8,467 nucleotides of DNA, from assembly GCA_021801945.1 (NCBI GenBank), contig JAKABE010000117.1, positions 1 through 8,467 of the forward strand. Reading direction: 5' to 3'. The DNA is from Acidobacteriota bacterium (GTDB lineage Bacteria > Acidobacteriota > Terriglobia > Terriglobales > Acidobacteriaceae). The position numbers and the translations under genes are program-made. The notes beneath the pieces were generated by a model. The model did not search any database. It saw only the letters and a list, made by a program, of their open reading frames with translations, and had not been told where the DNA came from. Position 1 is the first letter of the stretch, and every line of letters begins with the position of its first letter. Of this stretch, positions 6,156 to 8,467 are shown one piece after another.

Positions 6156-8114
6156 ATGGGTTACCAGGTACTGGCCCGCAAATACCGTCCGCAGCGCTTC
6201 GCCGACGTAGCCGGCCAGGACCACGTCACACGTACCCTGCTCAACGCGCTCAAGCAGAACCGCGTCGCCCACGGCTACATCTTTTCCGGTCACCGCGGCA
6301 TCGGCAAGACCACCATTGCGCGCATCCTGGCCATGGCGCTGAACTGCCGCACTGAAGTGGGCAGCCCCGAGCGGCCCAACAACGAGCCCTGCCTGCAATG
6401 CGTCTCCTGCCGTGAGATCGCCTCCGGCGGCAGCCCCGAGTCCGGCAACGAAGCCACCCATTCCTTCGACTTCATCGAGGTTGACGCCGCCTCCAACCGC
6501 GGCATCGACGATGTCCGCTCCATCCGCAACCAGGCCTCCGTTCAGCCCGCGCGCGACCGGTACAAGATCTTCCTCCTCGACGAGGCGCACCAGATCACCG
6601 ACGCGGCCTTCAACGCCATTCTCAAGACGCTGGAGGAGCCGCCCGAGTGGACCATCTTCATGATGGCCACCACCCAGCCCGAGGACATTCCGCAAACCAT
6701 CCGCTCGCGCTGCCAGCACTTCAGCTTTCACGCCGTCAAGTTCGACGACATTCTGGCGCAACTGAAGATGATCGCCGAGGCGGAGCAGGTCACGGCCGAA
6801 GACGAAGCGCTGGCTCTCCTGGCAGAGGCCGGCGACGGCTCCATGCGCGACGCGCTCTCCATCATGGATCAGGCCATTGCCTCGGCTCCGGTGGAAGACG
6901 GTCGTCCCGTCCTCTCCGCCGCGCAGATTCGCGATCTGATGGGCTCAGTGCCCAACGCTGTCTTCGAGCGCCTGCTGGAGGCCGTAGCCGCGGGCCAGAG
7001 CGCGGAGCTCATGGAGCAATTGAACGTGCTGGTCAACGCCGGCCACAACCCCTCCTCACTGGCGCGCCAGATGGTCCGTTACCTGCGCAACGCGCTGATG
7101 GCCAAGCTGGGCGGCGAACAGACCGAACTGCTGCAGATCTCCGCCGATGAGCGTGCCCGGGCCGCCCGCACGGCGCTGCTCTTCAGCGAAGAAGAGCTCA
7201 CGCGCAACCTGCAGATCGTACTGCGCACCTTCGACGATCTGAACTACCGCCAGGAGCAGCGCTTCCACCTGGAGCTGGGCCTGCTCAAGCTGATCCACGC
7301 GCAGCGGCTGCTGCCCATCGAGGAGCTGTTGAGCAGCGTAGCCAGCGGCGCGGCCTCGCCCGCGTCTGGTGGATCGCGCCCGGCCCCAAGCGCCGCGCGC
7401 CCAGCCACAACAAGTGCTACACCGTCGGCTCCCTCCATTTCGCCATTTGCATCCGGCGGCGGCAGCCGGAGCTACGCGTCCGCGCCAAAGCAGAGCGCCT
7501 CATCCGCGCCGATAGCGGACGTGACGCATTCTTCCCCCTCCGCCCTCGCGCCCGAACCCTCTGCCGGACCGAGCCGCAAAGTCAGTTCGAGCCCCGAACC
7601 AGCGCCGTTTCCCGCGGCAGCCAACCACTCCGCTGCCTACGGCGTAACCGCAACGCTGACGGAAGGCGCTCTCGCCAAAGCGCCCGAAGCATCTGCTGCC
7701 GGCTCCGCCGCTCCTGACGCGGACGCCGCGCGCCAGGCCATCGTCTCCGCCTTGTCGTCTGCCGGGCACCCCTCAGCCGCGCAGCTTCTCGACACCGGCG
7801 CATGGTCGCTCGACGCCTCGGGCCTGCGCATCGAAGTCCCAGGGATCGGCAAGAAAATGCTCAGCCTAACGGTAAACGCGGCGGCCGAAAAGATCATCCA
7901 GCAGGAGCTGCGGGGGCTGGGCGCACCCGCGCGCGTACAGATAGCGCCCGGCGCGGGAGCGGCTCCAGGCGCACCCGTTGCCGCGCGCACAACCGCCGCG
8001 GTGCCGCCGGCAGGCAGCGTTCAGCAAGCTGCGCTCACGCATCCTATGGTGCAGAGAGCGCAGGAGATCTTTCACGCCGAAGTCCGCAGCGTCATCGATC
8101 TGCGTCAAAAATAG
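6156..8114 (+). CDS. dnaX: DNA polymerase III subunit gamma/tau (clamp loader)
   Basis: DnaX is the ATPase motor of the clamp loader that opens the beta clamp and, through tau, joins polymerase cores at the replication fork. The 652-residue protein begins with the family hallmark YQVLARKYRPQRFADVAGQ (3-21). Walker A is GHRGIGKT (45-52) and Walker B is FLLDEAH (139-145). The zinc-binding cysteines are C64, C79, C82 and C85; the gap between the first two is wider than in E. coli. The sensor motif SRC is at 184-186 and GDGSMRDALS at 226-235. The lid and collar domains run to about 390. A long Ala/Pro/Ser-rich linker (about 395-520) then leads to a C-terminal tau-like domain (about 523-600) and a short conserved-looking tail HPMVQRAQEIFHAEVRSVID (from about 629). 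The start has a strong AAGGAG. No A-run slippery site is present, so a shorter gamma by programmed frameshift is not predicted from sequence. Confidence 0.97.
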   Translation: MGYQVLARKYRPQRFADVAGQDHVTRTLLNALKQNRVAHGYIFSGHRGIGKTTIARILAMALNCRTEVGSPERPNNEPCLQCVSCREIASGGSPESGNEATHSFDFIEVDAASNRGIDDVRSIRNQASVQPARDRYKIFLLDEAHQITDAAFNAILKTLEEPPEWTIFMMATTQPEDIPQTIRSRCQHFSFHAVKFDDILAQLKMIAEAEQVTAEDEALALLAEAGDGSMRDALSIMDQAIASAPVEDGRPVLSAAQIRDLMGSVPNAVFERLLEAVAAGQSAELMEQLNVLVNAGHNPSSLARQMVRYLRNALMAKLGGEQTELLQISADERARAARTALLFSEEELTRNLQIVLRTFDDLNYRQEQRFHLELGLLKLIHAQRLLPIEELLSSVASGAASPASGGSRPAPSAARPATTSATPSAPSISPFASGGGSRSYASAPKQSASSAPIADVTHSSPSALAPEPSAGPSRKVSSSPEPAPFPAAANHSAAYGVTATLTEGALAKAPEASAAGSAAPDADAARQAIVSALSSAGHPSAAQLLDTGAWSLDASGLRIEVPGIGKKMLSLTVNAAAEKIIQQELRGLGAPARVQIAPGAGAAPGAPVAARTTAAVPPAGSVQQAALTHPMVQRAQEIFHAEVRSVIDLRQK

Positions 8115-8141
8115 GCGCATCATCAAACCAGGAGAAAAGAC

Positions 8142-8467
8142 ATGCTTAACCCGCTCAACATCTCGGAGATGCTCGCTCAGGCCAGCCAAATGCAAGAGGA
8201 GGTTCAGCGCAAGCTCGGCGAGACCGTAGTCGAGGCCTCGAGCGGCGGGGGCGCGGTAACGGCGGCCATGAACGGCAAGAAGCAACTGCTCAAGCTGCGC
8301 ATCGATCCCTCCGCGGCCGCCAGCCTGGGCGGGGATAAGCCCGACGTGGAGATGCTCGAAGACCTGATCGTGGCCGCGGTCAACGAGGCCGGGCGCAAGG
8401 CCGATGAGGCTATCAAGTCCAGTATGCAGGGCATGCTCGGCGGCCTGAACATTCCTGGCCTCGGTGG
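8142..8467 (+). CDS. ybaB: YbaB/EbfC family nucleoid-associated protein (3' end beyond window)
   Basis: YbaB/EbfC proteins are small dimeric DNA-binding proteins that coat the nucleoid. The first 108 residues are visible, close to the family's usual length, so only a few residues are cut off. Helix one contains MLAQASQMQEEVQRKLGE (10-27). The family core follows: ASSGGGAVTAAMNGKKQLL, then KLRIDP, then the block EMLEDLIVAAVNEAGRKADE and a Gly/Met-rich tail MQGMLGGLNIPGLG. AGGAG (8130-8134) lies 7 bases before the ATG. It sits 27 bases after dnaX on the same strand, so the two are probably cotranscribed; recR commonly comes next in this conserved cluster. Confidence 0.95.
   Translation, partial: MLNPLNISEMLAQASQMQEEVQRKLGETVVEASSGGGAVTAAMNGKKQLLKLRIDPSAAASLGGDKPDVEMLEDLIVAAVNEAGRKADEAIKSSMQGMLGGLNIPGLG

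Noticed and set aside
6147..6761. 204-codon open frame on the minus strand, antisense to the start of dnaX
   Set aside because: It lies wholly over the conserved Walker A/B region of dnaX and its predicted protein is a Val/Gly/Ala-rich shadow.
7845..7860. Possible dnaX tau/gamma frameshift site at AAGAAAATG
   Set aside because: It is not a slippery heptamer, and it lies inside the tau C-terminal domain, too far downstream to make a gamma product.

Overview
The window is GC-rich bacterial chromosome made of housekeeping and core-accessory genes. I see no phage, insertion sequence, CRISPR array, tRNA or rRNA. The gene set and protein character suggest an acidobacterium (Terriglobia-like): a two-domain MazG coupled to a COG3375-type acetyltransferase, a small SET-domain protein, a Tat-exported sulfatase, and a DnaX with a very long Ala/Pro/Ser linker followed by a YbaB/EbfC protein. 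The lineage call is inference from protein character, not from a marker gene.

Layout. Positions 1-1688 (minus strand) hold mazG and, overlapping its stop by an ATGA, a GNAT acetyltransferase cut by the left edge. A 186-base divergent spacer (1689-1874) separates mazG from a plus-strand prepilin peptidase (1875-2789). The peptidase runs convergently, with a 5-base gap, into a minus-strand secreted TPR protein (2795-3568). Back-to-back with the TPR gene, 36 bases away, is a plus-strand SET-domain methyltransferase with a full post-SET zinc motif (3605-4111). After about 365 bases without a credible gene comes a Tat-exported Cys-type sulfatase (4477-6003). A 152-base spacer then leads to dnaX (6156-8114) and ybaB/ebfC (8142 to the right edge), 27 bases apart; this is the common dnaX-ybaB order, in which recR often follows.

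How the genes work together. The clear functional pairs are mazG-GNAT (translationally coupled; MazG is nucleotide-pool housecleaning, the GNAT substrate is unknown) and dnaX-ybaB (clamp loader and nucleoid protein). The prepilin peptidase is the membrane processing enzyme for type IV pilins or type II pseudopilins, but no pilus gene is adjacent. The TPR protein and the sulfatase act outside the cytoplasm and have no visible partners here.

I found no convincing undescribed multi-gene system. The item most worth a second look is the compact SET-domain protein with its eukaryote-like post-SET motif and lysine/arginine-rich tail. After that come the coupled but poorly understood COG3375-like acetyltransferase, and the near-leaderless arrangement suggested for the prepilin peptidase.
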